26,893 nucleotides of DNA, from positions 1-26,893 of the forward strand of contig DAOPJM010000025.1 in assembly GCA_035399665.1 (NCBI GenBank). Direction: 5' to 3'. The notes under the pieces were generated by a model. That model saw nothing but the letters and a program-made list of their open reading frames with translations. It ran no database searches and was not told the DNA's origin. Both the position numbers and the translations under genes were made by a program. Position 1 is the first letter of the stretch, and the number at the start of each line of letters is the position of its first letter. Below, piece after piece: positions 1 to 8,067 of the stretch. Source of the DNA: DAOPJM01 sp035399665. GTDB taxonomy: Bacteria; Bacillota; Clostridia; Christensenellales; CAG-138.

Positions 1-68
1 CTGTCATCCTGAGGAGCAATACCCCGAAGGTCTTGAAACAAGCTTGCAGCGATAGGGGCGCTCCCCCG
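1..68 (+). repeat. Copy of a dispersed intergenic repeat
   Basis: It begins CTGTCATCCTGAGGAGC, then has a GAAGG(A)TCTTG core, a CTTGAAACAAG mini-hairpin (CTTG/CAAG around AAA) and a GCGCTCCCCC end. The same order of motifs recurs at 5439-5503, 5518-5590 and several times at 23041-23345. This copy is diverged (GAAGGTCTTG instead of GAAGGATCTTG, CAGCG instead of CGGCG). The 69-129 stretch after it has only a short GCGAA/TTCGC hairpin and no credible gene. Confidence 0.75.
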
Positions 69-129
69 CGTGATAAACATGACGTGAGGCTGCGAGCGAA
101 CGCAGTTCGCCCATATTCATCAGTGTACT

Positions 130-159
130 AAAAAGGACCGCCCTGTTCTTTGGCGGTCC
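130..159 (-). terminator. Rho-independent terminator of the dockerin hydrolase gene
   Basis: Read on the minus strand this is a perfect 8-bp stem (GGACCGCC/GGCGGTCC) with a 9-nt loop followed by TTTTT. It lies 25 bp beyond the stop codon of the gene at 185-1165, so it should end that transcript. Confidence 0.85.
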
Positions 160-184
160 CTGCTGGATAGTTCTCTGTGGCTAT

Positions 185-1165
185 TTAGTCAAGTCCCACA
201 AGATGGCGCAGTATCGCGGAGGCGTCGCCGGCCTTCACGCTTCCGTCGCCGTCCGTGTCAGCAGCATCATACTGCGTTCCGGAAATTGTGTCAAGTCCAA
301 CAAGATAGCGCAGTATCTTTGAGGCGTCCGCCGCGTTTATCGACCCGTTGCCGTCAACGTCGCCCTTCTTAAGCTCGGCGGTGCAAATAGTAGGACTGAC
401 CGTGGGCATCTCTGTGTACATTGGCGTGGGCATCTCCGTGTACATCGGCGTTGGCGTTACCGTGGGCTTTGCAGTTGGCGTTGCCGTGGGCTTTGCAGTT
501 GGCGTTGCTGTAGGCTTTACCGTAGGCGCTGCGGTCGGCGTATGCACATAGGCATAGGGCTGGACGATATAGGTACTCATGCTCATAAGCTTGCTTTTCG
601 TTATCTCGCGTCCCCAATGAATTGAGCTGTTATAATTGCCCTCGGCTATGACTACATAATCGTCGTGCTTTTCAAGTATGGTCACGCTGTGCGAGCCGTT
701 GTTGCAGCGAACCATATCACCCACTTGAATATCTTCATAGGTGAATTCGTTGACCTGAAGCCACATCGCGTTAGTGCTGTAAGCGGCGTCCGCCAATATC
801 ATGCAAAAGGCAACACAGCCTCCGCCGGTGTAGGTGTTGTAAGTTACTCCGCCATCAGTGTAGCGGTTATACCAAACGTACTTATTATCGTTTGTCCAAC
901 TCATGCCTTCGGGATAGTCTGCTTTGCAGGCAATCATCTTGGAATACGCCTCGGAAGCGGATGGGCGTACATAGTTCGTGTCTATGTAGAGCGTCTCGGT
1001 TCTTATTCCGCTTCCGAGTATGACGTCACCGCCGCCATCGTAAGCATCGGCAGTCGATGGATCCTCTTGTTCCGCAATAAACGTCTCGCTCTCAAGAGCC
1101 GAAGTTGGCGTTAATGGCAGCAACGCCGTTAAAACCACAAGCAAAAATACCAAATACTTTCTCAT
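185..1165 (-). CDS. Secreted papain/CHAP-like cell-wall hydrolase with C-terminal dockerin
   Basis: This 326-residue secreted protein starts with a signal peptide (MRKYLVFLLVVLTALLPLTPTSA). A domain at about residues 45-205 resembles CHAP or NlpC/P60 cysteine amidases/peptidases, with GGGCVAFC as the likely nucleophile region and SHSVTILE as the likely catalytic histidine region. A proline/threonine linker with repeated PTATPTAK-type units follows. The last 60 residues are a type I dockerin with two calcium-loop repeats (DVDGNGSINAADASKILRYL and DTDGDGSVKAGDASAILRHL). A GTG three codons upstream is possible, but the ATG at 1165 sits 8 nt after AGGGGGGAG and is preferred. The substrate (peptidoglycan or a protein) is inferred from fold only. 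No cohesin partner lies in the window. Confidence 0.8.
   Translation of the reverse strand: MRKYLVFLLVVLTALLPLTPTSALESETFIAEQEDPSTADAYDGGGDVILGSGIRTETLYIDTNYVRPSASEAYSKMIACKADYPEGMSWTNDNKYVWYNRYTDGGVTYNTYTGGGCVAFCMILADAAYSTNAMWLQVNEFTYEDIQVGDMVRCNNGSHSVTILEKHDDYVVIAEGNYNSSIHWGREITKSKLMSMSTYIVQPYAYVHTPTAAPTVKPTATPTAKPTATPTAKPTVTPTPMYTEMPTPMYTEMPTVSPTICTAELKKGDVDGNGSINAADASKILRYLVGLDTISGTQYDAADTDGDGSVKAGDASAILRHLVGLD
188..407 (-). repeat. Dockerin-coding repeat, copy 1
   Basis: This 220-bp segment matches 1271-1490 at a constant offset of 1083 bp, with no indels and only two mismatches by eye. It covers the dockerin and the start of the linker. Identity begins immediately inside the stop codon and stops in the linker, as expected for a recent duplication or gene conversion. 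Confidence 0.9.
401..545 (-). repeat. Low-complexity Pro/Thr linker repeats
   Basis: Short in-frame repeats encode alternating PTATPTAK units and two copies of PTPMYTEM. They form the flexible spacer between the catalytic domain and the dockerin. Apparent reading frames on the opposite strand here are products of the repeat. Confidence 0.8.
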
Positions 1166-1258
1166 CGGTAGCACTCCCCCCTAAATTTGCGGTCTCGCCC
1201 TTTTATCGCGTTTATACCGCATAGAATCAAACAGTCAATTCCATCCGGACAAAACAGC

Positions 1259-3088
1259 CTATGAAAGCCTGTCAAGTCCCACAAGATGGCGCAGTATCGC
1301 GGAGGCGTCGCCGGCCTTCACGCTCCCGTCGCCGTCCGCGTCAGCAGCATCATACTGCGTTCCGGAAATTGTGTCAAGTCCAACAAGATAGCGCAGTATC
1401 TTTGAGGCGTCCGCCGCGTTTATCGACCCGTTGCCGTCAACGTCGCCCTTCTTAAGCTCGGCGGTGCAAATAGTAGGACTGACCGTGGGCTTTACCGTAG
1501 GCGTCACCGTGGGCGCAGGCGTCGCTGTGGGCGCCGAGGTCACGGTAGGAACCGTGGGAGTTGGCGTCCCGGTCACGGTAATATACTTGGAATATACCCA
1601 GCCCATATTGCCGCTTGCCGTCACCTTGACCTGAGTCCAGCTGCCGCTTGTGCCGTACAGCTCGACCACATCACCCGTGTTCAGAACCTCTATCACGCCG
1701 TAATCGGTGGAGGCGCCGCTTCTTAGATTTACCTCGTCCGCGTTGACATAACCATAGGCGGTGACTTCAAGCACGGGGTCGGCGTCATAGCCGAACTCGG
1801 CGTCGCTCTCTATGACCGTTCCGTCAGGCCTTGTCAATTCCGCGCCCGCAAAATAGAACTTGAGTATATCGACATAGCTGTATCCAAGGGTCGCAAGCTT
1901 TTTCGCGCCCCTGTGCGACATGCCCGCCCTGTGTCCGCTGCTCACTCCGTACGCAAGCGTCCACTGCCCATTGCCCGTTTGCGTCACAAAGCATATGTTG
2001 CCCTCCGCCGAGACAATCCCTTCCGAGACCAGAGCCTTGGGCGAGAACTCCACCGTACACTCCGTGTCGGACTTGCCGCTTCTTGCCACGGTCATAACGA
2101 CCTCCACAACCTCCTGCGGGGCAAGATCCTTTGGGTATCGGGCGGAGCCGTCCCGATCGTTTGTGTCATAGAAGCCGTTCATCGCGCTTACGGACAGTAT
2201 CTTGGTGGCTGTTCCCGAAACCGCATCGGAGGCAAGGCCTAAAAGGTAATTATACAGCGACTCTTTCATGGAGGCGGGGCTTGTCCCCGATATGACTAAC
2301 TGTACACTCTTGGACGAGCCGGCAAGGTCGTAAGGGTCATAGCGATAGCTGTACGCGCCATCGTTGTCCGTTCCGCCCCAACGTATGCGCGGGGTTATGA
2401 CCTGTCCGCCGTTAGCGGTACAGTAATAGGTTCGAACCACCTTGCCGTTGTAAAGAAGGGTGTTCTCCCAAACCTCATCTACGGCGGCGATGCTCCTGAC
2501 GTCACCCGCGACGTAGCCAACATAGTTCTGTGACTTGGAGGTGTCATACAGGTCGAAGGACTTGCTTGTTGAAGCTTGTACGTCGGTGAGTGCAAAGCAC
2601 TTTGCGGCTATGACCTGCACCTTCAATACCTCCTCGTGGCTCGACTCGGAGACCTCGCCGCAGACAGCGCCGTAGAGATATTCATGCATACCGACATAAT
2701 TGGTTATAAGCAGGGTATCGCCGTCCGCCGTGAACACCATGTCCCCAAGATAACAGCAGGAATTGTGTACGGCGTTGTCATAGATAAGATATGCGGAGCC
2801 GTTGTCGGCCGCCTGCCGCTTAACCCGCACCGCGTCGCCTGAACCAAGCTCACCCTTGTCCGAATGTCGGAGCGTAACTGTTCCGCCGCTTGCCGCAACG
2901 GTGATGCTTCCGCCCGTGAACTTCGTGCCGTCCACCTCATATGTGCCGACGACGGTCATTTCTGCCGAGGACGCCCCGCCCGACGACAGCCTGACGCGGA
3001 CCGTCACGTTCTCATCCGCATAAGAAGGATAAGGCAGTATGGCCAACGCCAAGGCAAGTATTAAGATTACAAGTGTTGCGCGTTTCAT
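1259..3088 (-). CDS. Secreted SpoIID/LytB-domain protein with SH3b and dockerin
   Basis: This 609-residue protein has a signal peptide (MKRATLVILILALALAILPYPSYA). A SpoIID/LytB-type domain spans roughly residues 25-425, with YLYGAVCGEVSESSHEEVLK, KVQVIAAKCFAL, YYCTANGGQ and GMSHRGAKKLATLGYSYVDIL as family-like landmarks. SpoIID is a peptidoglycan lytic transglycosylase of sporulation, and LytB an amidase enhancer. A bacterial SH3 domain follows (VNLRSGASTDYGVIEVLNTGD), then a Pro/Thr linker and a dockerin nearly identical to that of the neighbouring gene. The domain set suggests a cell-wall protein on a dockerin-cohesin scaffold, not the canonical sporulation enzyme. No clear Shine-Dalgarno precedes the ATG. 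A TATAAA lies 7 nt upstream of it, so a leaderless transcript is possible but has no good -35. Confidence 0.82.
   Translation of the reverse strand: MKRATLVILILALALAILPYPSYADENVTVRVRLSSGGASSAEMTVVGTYEVDGTKFTGGSITVAASGGTVTLRHSDKGELGSGDAVRVKRQAADNGSAYLIYDNAVHNSCCYLGDMVFTADGDTLLITNYVGMHEYLYGAVCGEVSESSHEEVLKVQVIAAKCFALTDVQASTSKSFDLYDTSKSQNYVGYVAGDVRSIAAVDEVWENTLLYNGKVVRTYYCTANGGQVITPRIRWGGTDNDGAYSYRYDPYDLAGSSKSVQLVISGTSPASMKESLYNYLLGLASDAVSGTATKILSVSAMNGFYDTNDRDGSARYPKDLAPQEVVEVVMTVARSGKSDTECTVEFSPKALVSEGIVSAEGNICFVTQTGNGQWTLAYGVSSGHRAGMSHRGAKKLATLGYSYVDILKFYFAGAELTRPDGTVIESDAEFGYDADPVLEVTAYGYVNADEVNLRSGASTDYGVIEVLNTGDVVELYGTSGSWTQVKVTASGNMGWVYSKYITVTGTPTPTVPTVTSAPTATPAPTVTPTVKPTVSPTICTAELKKGDVDGNGSINAADASKILRYLVGLDTISGTQYDAADADGDGSVKAGDASAILRHLVGLDRLS
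1271..1490 (-). repeat. Dockerin-coding repeat, copy 2
   Basis: Partner of 188-407, with 218 of 220 positions matching by eye. It encodes the dockerin of the SpoIID-like protein. One of the two differences changes the protein (DAD here, DTD in copy 1). Confidence 0.9.
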
Positions 3089-3198
3089 GCACTATTTATA
3101 CCATTTTTGCGCACAATTAGGAAGTCTCTATACCATAATTTGAAACAATGTTTACAGCTCTGACGAAAATTATCCGATAAAATGTAAGAATTTGGCAA

Positions 3199-5031
3199 TC
3201 ATCCGAAAAGAATCGCAAGAGCGCGAACCACAAGACAACAGCCAATGCCGAATATAAGAGGCAGCAGCGCCGCGGCTGTCGCCCATTTGACGCTCTTGCC
3301 CTCTTTAATTATGGTTGCAAGCGTGGTGGCGCAAGGCCAATGAAACATCGAAAAAAGCATGACAGCGACTGCGGTATATACGGTCCAACCATTCGCCCTC
3401 AGTATTGCGCCCATTGACGAGACGTCGCCAAGCTCGGTCAGTACGCCGCCCGCGTTATAGCTCATGAGCATCAGGGGCAGGACTATTTCGTTGGCAGGAA
3501 GCCCAAGCACGAACGAGCCGAGTATAACCCCGTCCAGCCCCAAAAACCTTCCCACCCCGTCCAAGCCGCTCGTCAAATGTGCGAGCAGGGTCGCGCCGCC
3601 CACGCTCACATTCGAGAGTATCCATATGATAAGACCCGCAGGCGCCGCCACTATGACGGCGCGAAGCAGCACCTTCGCGCTGCGTTCCACCATGGAGCGC
3701 AGCAGCACCTTGCCTATCTCAGGCTTTCTGAAGGGCGGAAGCTCGAGCGTGCAGACCGAGGACTGCCCCTTGAGCAGTGTTTTGGAGAGCAGCCACGAGG
3801 CTGCCAGGCTCATGTATATCGCCAGAAGGACGGCGACGGCAAGCACCGCGGCTCCGAGTATGCCAAGCCTTGCGCCGCTTCCCGTAATAAAAGCACAGAT
3901 AAGGCTTATCAGCAGCGGGAACCTGCCGTTGCAGGGTATGAAGGAGTTGGTGAGCATGGCTATCATGCGCTCGCGCTTTGAGTCAATGATTCTACAAGCC
4001 GTCACTCCGACCGCGTTGCAGCCAAAGCCCATGCAGGTTGTCAGAGCCTGTTTGCCGCAGGCGTTGCAGCGTTTGAAGCTGCTGTCCATATTAAACGCTA
4101 TGCGCGGAAGCAGACCCCAGTCCTCCAAGAGGGTGAACAGCGGAAAGAATATCGCCATGGGCGGGAGCATTACCGCCACGACCCATCCTAAGACGCGCAG
4201 CACCCCGAACACCAATGGTTCTGTCAACCACCACGGCGCACCTATTTTCAAGAGTAAGCCATAAACCCAAGCTTCAAGCAGCGCAAAGCCCTCAGAGAGC
4301 AGTGCGGAGGGGTAGTTTGCCCCCTTGATTGTGATATAGAACACCACCGTCATTAAAAGCAGCATGATCAGAGTGCCGGTGATTCTGCTTGAGAGCAGGC
4401 AATCTATTCTGTGCCGTAAGGCCTTCGTCCTGTCCTCGCCGCATGTTACGGCAAGTGTCGCCGCCTCGTGCGCCGCTTTCGCCGCGTAATCCATAATGCC
4501 GCAGTCACAGCCTGAAGGCTTTGGGTTTCGCGGTTCGCGGCAAAGGGCGTCCTCCACCAAGTCCATCAGCGCGTCCAAGCCCTCGCGCTTTCGGGCGCAG
4601 ACCTTGCAAACCGGTACGCCGAAGTAATTCGACAACGCCTTGTCGTCCACGAATATGCCGCGCTTTGCGGCCCCGTCAATGAGATTCACGCACAGTACGC
4701 AGCGCTTGACGCTGCCAATGAGCTGTACCGCAAGTATCAGACTTCGTTCAAGCGCTGTCGCGTCCAGGATTACTACGGCAAGCTCCAATTCATCGCTTGC
4801 CAAAAGGTCACAGGCAACGCACTCCTCCTCAGAGAGGGCGCGCAATGAGTACGTTCCCGGCACATCCGCGACGTCGTATTCCCGCCCTTTATGCGTACAT
4901 CTTCCCACAGCGTTTGTGACCGTCTTGCCCGTCCAGTTGCCTGTGTGACGGCGCATTCCGGTGAGCGCGTTAAAGACCGTACTTTTGCCCACATTGGGAT
5001 TGCCCGCGAGGGCGATAAGGCAGGGCTTCAT
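3199..5031 (-). CDS. feoB: Ferrous iron transport GTPase/permease FeoB
   Basis: FeoB imports Fe(II) across the cytoplasmic membrane. The 610-residue protein starts with a G domain: P-loop GNPNVGKST at residues 10-18, DVPGTYSL (G3) and a CVNLID segment in the G4 position. A hydrophobic permease part follows with the FeoB gate regions, including LLEDWGLLPRIAFNMD, the cysteine-rich CNACGKQALTTCMGFGCN segment, TNSFIPCNGRFPLLI and FHWPCATTLATIIKE. It is shorter than the enterobacterial protein (about 770 residues) and lacks a long spacer after the G domain, which fits compact clostridial versions. The start overlaps the feoA stop (ATGA), implying translational coupling. Confidence 0.95.
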   Translation of the reverse strand: MKPCLIALAGNPNVGKSTVFNALTGMRRHTGNWTGKTVTNAVGRCTHKGREYDVADVPGTYSLRALSEEECVACDLLASDELELAVVILDATALERSLILAVQLIGSVKRCVLCVNLIDGAAKRGIFVDDKALSNYFGVPVCKVCARKREGLDALMDLVEDALCREPRNPKPSGCDCGIMDYAAKAAHEAATLAVTCGEDRTKALRHRIDCLLSSRITGTLIMLLLMTVVFYITIKGANYPSALLSEGFALLEAWVYGLLLKIGAPWWLTEPLVFGVLRVLGWVVAVMLPPMAIFFPLFTLLEDWGLLPRIAFNMDSSFKRCNACGKQALTTCMGFGCNAVGVTACRIIDSKRERMIAMLTNSFIPCNGRFPLLISLICAFITGSGARLGILGAAVLAVAVLLAIYMSLAASWLLSKTLLKGQSSVCTLELPPFRKPEIGKVLLRSMVERSAKVLLRAVIVAAPAGLIIWILSNVSVGGATLLAHLTSGLDGVGRFLGLDGVILGSFVLGLPANEIVLPLMLMSYNAGGVLTELGDVSSMGAILRANGWTVYTAVAVMLFSMFHWPCATTLATIIKEGKSVKWATAAALLPLIFGIGCCLVVRALAILFG

Positions 5032-5249
5032 ATAGCTACCTCGATAAGGGCGGCGTCACAAAAGCGCAGAGCTATCACCGAGCCGCGCAGTCCGTAAGCG
5101 GTAGGGTCGCCCGAGGGTGCGCGAAACAGCGGCGTTATCTCGCAGCCGAAGGTGAAACCCAAGTCCTGTAAACGCTGCAATACGGCTCCCGTATGCCCAA
5201 GTGCGTTTATTCGCACCGACTCCCCCAACTTGACATCGCAAAGCCTCAT
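5028..5249 (-). CDS. feoA: FeoA-domain protein
   Basis: This 73-residue cytosolic SH3-like FeoA protein is thought to support FeoB activity. It shows the usual FeoA pattern: LGESVRINAL, a LQDLGFTFGCEITPLFRAPSG core, and the closing GSVIALRFCDAALIEV strands. An ATG at 5261 is in frame, but the ATG at 5249 is preferred because GAGGTGG lies at proper spacing before it, whereas the upstream ATG has only AAAAGG directly against it. It is the first gene of a two-gene feoAB operon. I could not identify a convincing Fur box or promoter in the 190 bp upstream. Confidence 0.92.
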   Translation of the reverse strand: MRLCDVKLGESVRINALGHTGAVLQRLQDLGFTFGCEITPLFRAPSGDPTAYGLRGSVIALRFCDAALIEVAI

Positions 5250-5438
5250 ACCCCACCTCATACCCTTTTAGTTGCTATTGCCATACTATGCGTCAATGCC
5301 AATTGCTGTTACGCCAAGCTTGAATGCTTTTTATTTGAACTCGGCGGCAAAACGGGAGGGATGAATAGGACGCGGTCGCGAGAAAGTTCACTTATACGCT
5401 TGCTTTCGCATACACCCTGTCATGACAACGAACCCCCG

Positions 5439-5503
5439 CTGTCATTCTGAGGCGGCAGTCGAAGGATCTTGAAACAAGCTTGCGGTTGAAGGGGCGCTCC
5501 CCC
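5439..5503 (+). repeat. Copy of the dispersed intergenic repeat
   Basis: It starts CTGTCATTCTGAGG, followed by CGAAGGATCTTGAAACAAGC and the GCGCTCCCCC end. It is in the same orientation as the copies at 1-68 and 5518-5590. Confidence 0.85.
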
Positions 5504-5517
5504 AAATCACCCCCTTT

Positions 5518-5590
5518 TGTCATCCTGAGGAGCCGCCGCGATGAAGGATCTTGAAACAAGCTTGCGGTTGAAGGTACGCTCTCCTGCGGG
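5518..5590 (+). repeat. Copy of the dispersed intergenic repeat
   Basis: It starts TGTCATCCTGAGGAGC, then has GAAGGATCTTGAAACAAGC and a diverged TACGCTCTCC end. It lies 79 bp downstream of the preceding copy when the cores are aligned, close to the period of the array at 23041-23345. Confidence 0.85.
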
Positions 5591-5689
5591 ACAAGAGTGT
5601 TGAAGCGCGCCGCGCTTTACGGATGGCAACGAGGGGATGATAACATGGCTTATCGCGCCGCGAAAAAGCATAAACCGAGGCTTCGACCT

Positions 5690-6121
5690 TTAGCAGAGTG
5701 ACAGCAGATAATAGCCGATGAGCGTTGCCGCAAGCCCTATGCCTATGCTGTAAAATGTCAGCTTGTGTCCCATGTACTGGCGCATAAGCACCATAAGAAG
5801 GTTGCACAATCCAAGCCCTATGCCGATGGGGCTTACAAAACACAGCAATGCCCCGATAAGCATCAGACCGATGTTGTGCGTTCCGCCGCTTTCAGACAGG
5901 GCGGGAATCGTGTAATATCCTATAAATCCCGCTAAAAGCTCAGGTCCAAGCAGAAGGACAAATATGGCAATTACAAGCAGCACTCCGATTATCGGATGCT
6001 TTATCCAAAACTGCGAGTTGTAGCCGGGTTGGAAGAAGTCCTTCGCATTGTCGGGCGCACCCCATTGGTGCGTCCAATCGTATTCGCGCTTTGCGGGCAG
6101 TTCCTCATTCCTGTCGTTCAT
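5690..6121 (-). CDS. Small integral membrane protein, unknown function
   Basis: I do not recognise this 143-residue protein. An acidic/aromatic cytosolic N-terminus of about 47 residues (EYDWTHQWGAPDNAKDFFQP) is followed by about four hydrophobic segments (HPIIGVLLVIAIFVLLLGPE; GLMLIGALLCFVSPIGIGLG and its continuation; a final TFYSIGIGLAATLIGYYLL). The start is fixed by AAAGGAG placed 7 nt before the ATG at 6121; longer reading through upstream sequence lacks a ribosome binding site. It is monocistronic, divergent from mrnC and followed by repeat copies. Confidence 0.75.
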   Translation of the reverse strand: MNDRNEELPAKREYDWTHQWGAPDNAKDFFQPGYNSQFWIKHPIIGVLLVIAIFVLLLGPELLAGFIGYYTIPALSESGGTHNIGLMLIGALLCFVSPIGIGLGLCNLLMVLMRQYMGHKLTFYSIGIGLAATLIGYYLLSLC

Positions 6122-6277
6122 TGATCGACTCCTTTCACAAGTCCGATAAACAGCAACATTTTGAGTGTAGCATCTCAAAACGCCTGCCGCAAGCCCTATG
6201 CCGGCGCAAACCGACGCCGCGGCGGAAAAGGGGCATCGGTCGCAGCTTTTCACTGAAAATATAGTGTTGTAAAGCAC

Positions 6278-6306
6278 TTGTGAAAGGATGCGAAATACTG
6301 TATACT
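6278..6306 (+). promoter_or_regulatory. Probable sigma-A-type promoter of mrnC
   Basis: TTGTGA (6278-6283), a 17-bp spacer and TATACT (6301-6306). The expected transcription start near 6313 falls almost on the mrnC ATG at 6315, so the message may be leaderless. Confidence 0.6.
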
Positions 6307-6314
6307 GACTGCGT

Positions 6315-6734
6315 ATGGATACCTATGAAAGAATCGGTTCGGCTCTTGGCGCACTGCAGAACGTGCCGCCCACCCAACGCCCAATATTGAACCTTGCGTA
6401 CGTCGGGGACACTGTCTACGACCTGTATGTTCGTACACTCCTGCTTTGCAAAAGCGAAGCGGGGGCGCACGAGCTGCACCTTGCGGCGGCGAAGATGGTT
6501 TGCGCGGCGGGGCAGGCGCGGGCGTTTCGGCGCATCGAGCAGCTGTTGACAGAGGAGGAAGCGGCGATATTCCACCGCGGGCGCAACAGTCACAGCGCGT
6601 CCGTGCCCAAGAATTCCAGCGTTGCGGACTACCGCATCGCTACGGGCTTGGAATCGCTGATAGGCTGGCTCTACCTCTCGGGCAGGGACGAACGCTTGGA
6701 TGAACTTATGGGAACAGCACTACACGAAAGTTGA
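6315..6734 (+). CDS. mrnC: Mini-ribonuclease III
   Basis: This 139-residue enzyme processes 23S rRNA ends in Gram-positive bacteria. It is an RNase III catalytic domain without a double-stranded RNA-binding domain. The family signature is near the N-terminus (LNLAYVGDTVYDLYVR, residues about 26-41, with the catalytic Asp and the Tyr-Asp pair), followed by AAAKMVCAAGQARAF, RGRNSHSASVPKN and YRIATGLESLIGWLYLSGR, which carries the second acidic catalytic site. Length is typical. It sits directly before rlmB and sigH, the conserved Firmicute order. There is no Shine-Dalgarno before the ATG and a promoter ends only 8 nt upstream. Confidence 0.93.
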   Translation: MDTYERIGSALGALQNVPPTQRPILNLAYVGDTVYDLYVRTLLLCKSEAGAHELHLAAAKMVCAAGQARAFRRIEQLLTEEEAAIFHRGRNSHSASVPKNSSVADYRIATGLESLIGWLYLSGRDERLDELMGTALHES

Positions 6735-6745
6735 GGAAATAGAAC

Positions 6746-8063
6746 ATGGCATACGACAACACAAGAGGCGGCAAGCCCGCGGGCGGACGCAGCTATACAA
6801 GGTCAAACAGCAGCTACAATCACAACGGGGGTCAGGGCGGCTACAAGTCCGACCGTCAAGGCTCGGGCGAAGGTCAAANNNNNNNNNNNNNNNNNNNNNN
6901 NNNNNNNNNNNNNNNNNNNNNNNNNNNNNNNNNNNNNNNNNNNNNNNNNNNNNNNNNNNNNNNNNNNNNNNNNNNNNNGCTATTACAAGTCCGACCGCAC
7001 AGGATCGAACGGAGGTCAGGGCGGCTACAAGTCCGACCGTCAAGGCTCGGGCGAAGGTCAAAACAGGAGCTATTACAAGTCCGACCGCACAGGATCGAAC
7101 GGAGGTCAGGGCGGCTACAAGTCCGACCGTCAAGGCTCGAACGAGCGTTCAAACCGTCCCTATGGCGGTGAGAGGCGTGATTTCGGCTCTCCGCAGCGCG
7201 GCGCATACGGCGGCAGACCGGCAAAGCCCGCGATTTCCCCTAAGATGCCAGAGAACGCGCCCGTTCCTCCCGCGATTCAGGCGGGTGGTGACGATACGGA
7301 ACCCTACCTCATCATCGGCAGGAACGCCGTGCGCGAAGCGGTCAAGTCGGGACGCAGCATCAACAGCATTTTAGTTATTCCGGAGCAGGACGGCTCATTG
7401 CGCGAGATAATCGGTCTTGCCCGTGACGAGAAGATTGTGGTCAAGGACACCGAGCGGCGCAAGCTGGACGAGCTTTGTATGCCCTTCGGTCACGGCGGGA
7501 AGACGGCGAACCATCAGGGCATAGTCGCATATGCGGCGGGCGTGGAGTACTGCGAGGTGCGCGACATCCTAAACCTTGCCAAGGAACGCGGCGAGCAGCC
7601 CTTTGTGATAGTGCTGGACGGCATTGAGGACCCGCACAACCTGGGCTCCATCATCCGCAGCGCGGAGTGCGCGGGCGCACACGGCGTTATCATTGGCAAG
7701 CGGCGTTCCGCTTCCGTGACGGCGGCGGCTGTCAAGGCGAGCGCGGGCGCGACGGAGCATATGAAGATAGCGAGGGTTGTAAACATAACCAACACCTTGA
7801 CCGAGTTGAAGCGCGCAGGGCTGTGGATCGCAGGCGCCGACATGGAGGGCAGACCCATGAATAAGCAGGGGCTGAACGGCGCTCTGGCTTTGGTCATAGG
7901 CAGTGAGGGCGAGGGACTGTCCAAGCTTGTCAAGGATAGCTGCGACTTCTTAATCGCCATACCCATGTTTGGCAAGCTTGATTCGCTGAACGCGGGCGTT
8001 GCGGCAGCGGTATTGATGTATGAGAAGCGCAGACAGGACGCTCTGCCCGAGAACAAGGAATAA
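6746..8063 (+). CDS. rlmB: 23S rRNA (guanosine-2'-O)-methyltransferase RlmB with repeat-rich N-terminal extension (contains assembly gap)
   Basis: This SPOUT methyltransferase modifies 23S rRNA. The start at 6746 follows GAGGA by 8 nt. About 44 residues precede the gap (MAYDNTRGGKPAGGRSYTRS and on). After the gap the same repeat resumes in the frame that runs without a stop into RlmB, so this is one gene whose phase is broken only by the 100-N placeholder. The extension repeats a 30-residue Gly/Ser/Tyr/Lys/Arg unit (GGYKSDRQGSGEGQ, SYYKSDRTGSNGGQ). The enzyme part begins near EPYLIIGRNAVREAVKSG and has the SPOUT motifs DPHNLGSIIRSA, LVIGSEGEGLS and IPMFGKLDSLNAGVAAAVLM, including the catalytic Arg and cofactor-binding knot. 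An internal ATG at 7245 has no ribosome binding site. Confidence 0.92.
6826..7139 (+). repeat. In-frame 90-bp tandem repeat in rlmB
   Basis: The unit encodes 30 residues: a GGYKSDRQGSGEGQNRS half and a YYKSDRTGSNGGQ half, which resemble each other and suggest an older 45-bp period. One partial copy precedes the gap and about two follow. The low-complexity, positively charged product resembles RGG-like RNA-binding tails. Confidence 0.85.
6879..6978. other. Assembly gap (100 N) inside the rlmB repeat
   Basis: Exactly 100 N, the usual placeholder for unknown length. Sequence on both sides comes from the same 90-bp repeat. If the repeat is regular, the missing DNA is 6 bp plus a whole number of 90-bp units, which also keeps rlmB in frame. 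Confidence 0.95.
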
Positions 8064-8067
8064 CCGT

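Larger units (their letters stand above)
5250..5689. other. Intergenic region between feoA and a membrane protein gene
   Basis: No credible gene is seen in these 440 bp. The right half carries two copies of the dispersed repeat (5439-5503 and 5518-5590). The left part, upstream of feoA, presumably holds the feo promoter, but no clear sigma-A-type pair was found. The stretch 5591-5689 shows nothing definite. Confidence 0.6.

Noticed and set aside
185..3088. A cellulosome cluster
   Set aside because: Dockerins are present, but there is no cohesin, no scaffoldin and no carbohydrate-active domain in the window.
6826..7139. Possible CRISPR array
   Set aside because: The 90-bp periodic units have no unique spacers, are in frame with rlmB and encode a regular peptide repeat.
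7245..8063. RlmB starting at the internal ATG 7245
   Set aside because: No ribosome binding site precedes it, and the repeat-coding frame continues into it without a stop, so the start at 6746 is favoured.
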